In this document: piece by piece, positions 14,776 through 16,242 of the stretch
Position numbering within the stretch: position 1 is the stretch's first letter
Layout of the letters: every line of letters starts with the position of its first letter
The notes under the pieces: generated by a model
What the model saw: the letters and a program-made list of their open reading frames with translations, nothing else
Told to the model about the DNA's origin: nothing
Databases searched by the model: none
Position numbers and translations under genes: made by a program
Source of the DNA: Bacteroidia bacterium
GTDB lineage: Bacteria > Bacteroidota > Bacteroidia > Bacteroidales > GCA-2748055
DNA length: 16,242 bases
Assembly (NCBI GenBank): GCA_004525825.1
Contig: SPBY01000017.1
Span: 1 to 16,242 of the forward strand
Direction: 5' to 3'

Positions 14776-16176
14776 ATGGCAGGAAAAACACTATTTGACA
14801 AGATTTGGGATGCCCATGTGGTGGAAGAGATCAAAGGAGGACCCTCAGTTCTTTACATAGACAAGCATTTGGTTCACGAAGTGACCAGTCCACAGGCCTT
14901 TGCAGGTATTGAGAGCCGTGGGATCAGCGTATTCCGTCCCGAACATACAGTGGCCACCCCCGATCACAATGTCCCGACCATCGATCAGCACTTGCCCATC
15001 AAAGATGAGCTTTCACGTTTCCAGGTAAATAAACTTACAGAGAACTGTGAGAGGCATGGCATCACTCTCTATGGACTGAACCATCCCTACCAGGGCATCG
15101 TTCATGTGATTGGTCCCGAACTGGGGATCACCCAGCCCGGAATGACCATGGTTTGTGGCGACAGCCATACCTCCACTCATGGAGCCTTCGGCAGTGTGGC
15201 CTTTGGCATCGGGACCTCAGAGGTGGAGATGGTGCTCGCCACCCAGTGCATACTGCAGCCCAAGCCGCGTAAAATGCGGATTACGGTGGACGGATTACTG
15301 TCCAAAGGTGTCACAGCCAAAGATGTCATTTTATACATTATTTCAAAAATCTCTACCAGTGGCGGAACGGGTTACTTTATTGAGTATGCCGGTTCGGTCA
15401 TTCGCAGCCTATCCATGGAAGGAAGAATGACTGTCTGCAACATGAGCATAGAAAGTGGAGCACGGGGGGGGCTGATTGCACCGGATGCGACCACTTTTGA
15501 ATACCTGAAGGGACGGGAATTTGCACCTGCCGGAGCAGAGTTTGAAAAAGCGGTAGAGAAGTGGAAGGAATTGCACACCGATGATGATGCGGTGTTTGAT
15601 AAGGAACTGGTTTACGATGCGGCCGATATTGAACCCATGATCACCTACGGGACCAATCCCGGCATGGGTACCAGGATCAAGGGCAGCATTCCACACCTTG
15701 AAGAGATTGATCAGTCCGCCCGGGAATCCTTTAAAAAATCGCTCTCCTACATGGGTTTTGAAGCCGGAGCACCCATTGAGGGAACTCCGGTGGACTATGT
15801 ATTTGTAGGCAGCTGCACCAACGGAAGGATTGAGGACCTGAGGGAAGTGGCAAACTTCGTTAAGGGGAAAAAGAAGGCAGATGGAGTGACCGCCTGGATC
15901 GTTCCGGGTTCCAGGCAGGTGGAGAAACAGGCACATGCAGAAGGCATTACGAAGACCCTGGAAGCAGCCGGATTCAAACTGAGGCAGCCCGGCTGTTCAG
16001 CCTGCCTGGCCATGAACGACGACAAAATACCCGAAGGGAAACTGGCTGTGGCCACCTCCAACCGGAATTTCGAGGGGCGCCAGGGACCCGGAGCCAGAAC
16101 CATGCTGGCCAGTCCGATGACCGCAGCCGCGGCAGCTATTACCGGGCTTGTGACAGACCCCAGGTCGCTGTTATGA
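14776..16176 (+). CDS. leuC: 3-isopropylmalate dehydratase large subunit
   Basis: LeuC, 466 residues, the exact usual family length. With LeuD it isomerises 2-isopropylmalate to 3-isopropylmalate in leucine synthesis, using a [4Fe-4S] cluster. The start at 14776 (MAGKTLFDKIW) is chosen over an in-frame ATG at 14665 because the latter adds 37 residues never seen in the family and would span the promoter. All three cluster cysteines are present: Cys347 in VGSCTNGR, and Cys407 and Cys410 in PGCSACLAMN, at the same numbers as in E. coli. Other hallmarks are DHNVPT (63-68), CGDSHTSTHGAFG (127-139), GMTMVCG and the C-terminal RNFEGRQGPGARTMLASP (430-447). Nothing is truncated or unusual. leuD follows after 43 nt. 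Confidence 0.98.
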   Translation: MAGKTLFDKIWDAHVVEEIKGGPSVLYIDKHLVHEVTSPQAFAGIESRGISVFRPEHTVATPDHNVPTIDQHLPIKDELSRFQVNKLTENCERHGITLYGLNHPYQGIVHVIGPELGITQPGMTMVCGDSHTSTHGAFGSVAFGIGTSEVEMVLATQCILQPKPRKMRITVDGLLSKGVTAKDVILYIISKISTSGGTGYFIEYAGSVIRSLSMEGRMTVCNMSIESGARGGLIAPDATTFEYLKGREFAPAGAEFEKAVEKWKELHTDDDAVFDKELVYDAADIEPMITYGTNPGMGTRIKGSIPHLEEIDQSARESFKKSLSYMGFEAGAPIEGTPVDYVFVGSCTNGRIEDLREVANFVKGKKKADGVTAWIVPGSRQVEKQAHAEGITKTLEAAGFKLRQPGCSACLAMNDDKIPEGKLAVATSNRNFEGRQGPGARTMLASPMTAAAAAITGLVTDPRSLL

Positions 16177-16219
16177 ACCCTTTTGCAACTATCCTGTTAT
16201 TGATATAAACGTATATACC

Positions 16220-16242
16220 ATGTCCATCCATAAATTCCAGAC
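16220..16242 (+). CDS. leuD: Start of leuD, small subunit (continues beyond the window)
   Basis: Only seven codons are visible: ATG at 16220, encoding MSIHKFQ. A short M-x-x-x-K-F start fits the N-terminus of Bacteroidota LeuD proteins, and leuD is the expected gene after leuC on the same strand. The gap of 43 nt contains no terminator hairpin. The identification rests mainly on position, since the diagnostic NVDTDQIIPARFL region would lie just past the window edge. Confidence 0.65.

Noticed and set aside
1..16242. Mobile element, CRISPR array, toxin-antitoxin or defence cassette
   Set aside because: No transposase, integrase, regular repeat array, tRNA or nuclease/helicase-type gene is seen; base composition looks even across the window by eye.

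Overview
The window looks like a chromosomal segment of a member of the Bacteroidota, probably a Bacteroidales- or Marinilabiliales-like lineage, though I cannot place it further. The evidence is an STN-type TonB-dependent receptor paired with a DUF4249 lipoprotein, a GIN-domain lipoprotein, menaquinone genes of Bacteroidota type, near absence of Shine-Dalgarno sequences, and three good matches to the Bacteroidota promoter pattern (TTG about 20 nt ahead of TAnnTTTG). No tRNA, rRNA, CRISPR array, insertion sequence or phage gene is visible, and no intergenic gap exceeds 184 bp.

Region 1 (1-2807, minus strand) is a menaquinone cluster read in the order menG/ubiE, a hotdog thioesterase (probably menI), menF (isochorismate synthase) and menD (cut by the window edge). 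Region 2 (2832-9945, minus strand) lies directly upstream on the same strand. It encodes an ankyrin-repeat lipoprotein, a secreted protein of unknown function, an STN/carboxypeptidase-regulatory/plug/barrel TonB-dependent receptor, a DUF4249 lipoprotein, and a secreted protein with macroglobulin-like and plug-like parts but no barrel. The last four are fused by 0 to 14 nt junctions, and the block ends only 24 nt before menG, so envelope and quinone genes may share a transcript.

Region 3 (10053-10664, plus strand) is a GIN-domain lipoprotein that converges on region 4. Region 4 (10671-13439, minus strand) holds an aspartokinase resembling the Ask_Ect subgroup, a possible 28-residue membrane peptide overlapping its stop codon, and an outer-membrane beta-barrel protein with an N-terminal CxxC domain. 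Region 5 (13527-14591, minus strand) is a secreted protein that looks like a distant CotH-kinase relative. It is divergent from leuC, and each has its own recognisable promoter. Region 6 (14776 to the end, plus strand) is leuC followed by the first codons of leuD, for leucine biosynthesis.

Most genes are core metabolism (menaquinone, leucine, aspartate-family) mixed with cell-envelope genes. I see no defence system or mobile cassette. The most interesting unexplained items are the surface-protein cassette joined to the menaquinone genes, the CxxC/beta-barrel protein, the CotH-like secreted protein, the Ask_Ect-like aspartokinase without ectoine genes in view, and the tiny translationally coupled ORF.
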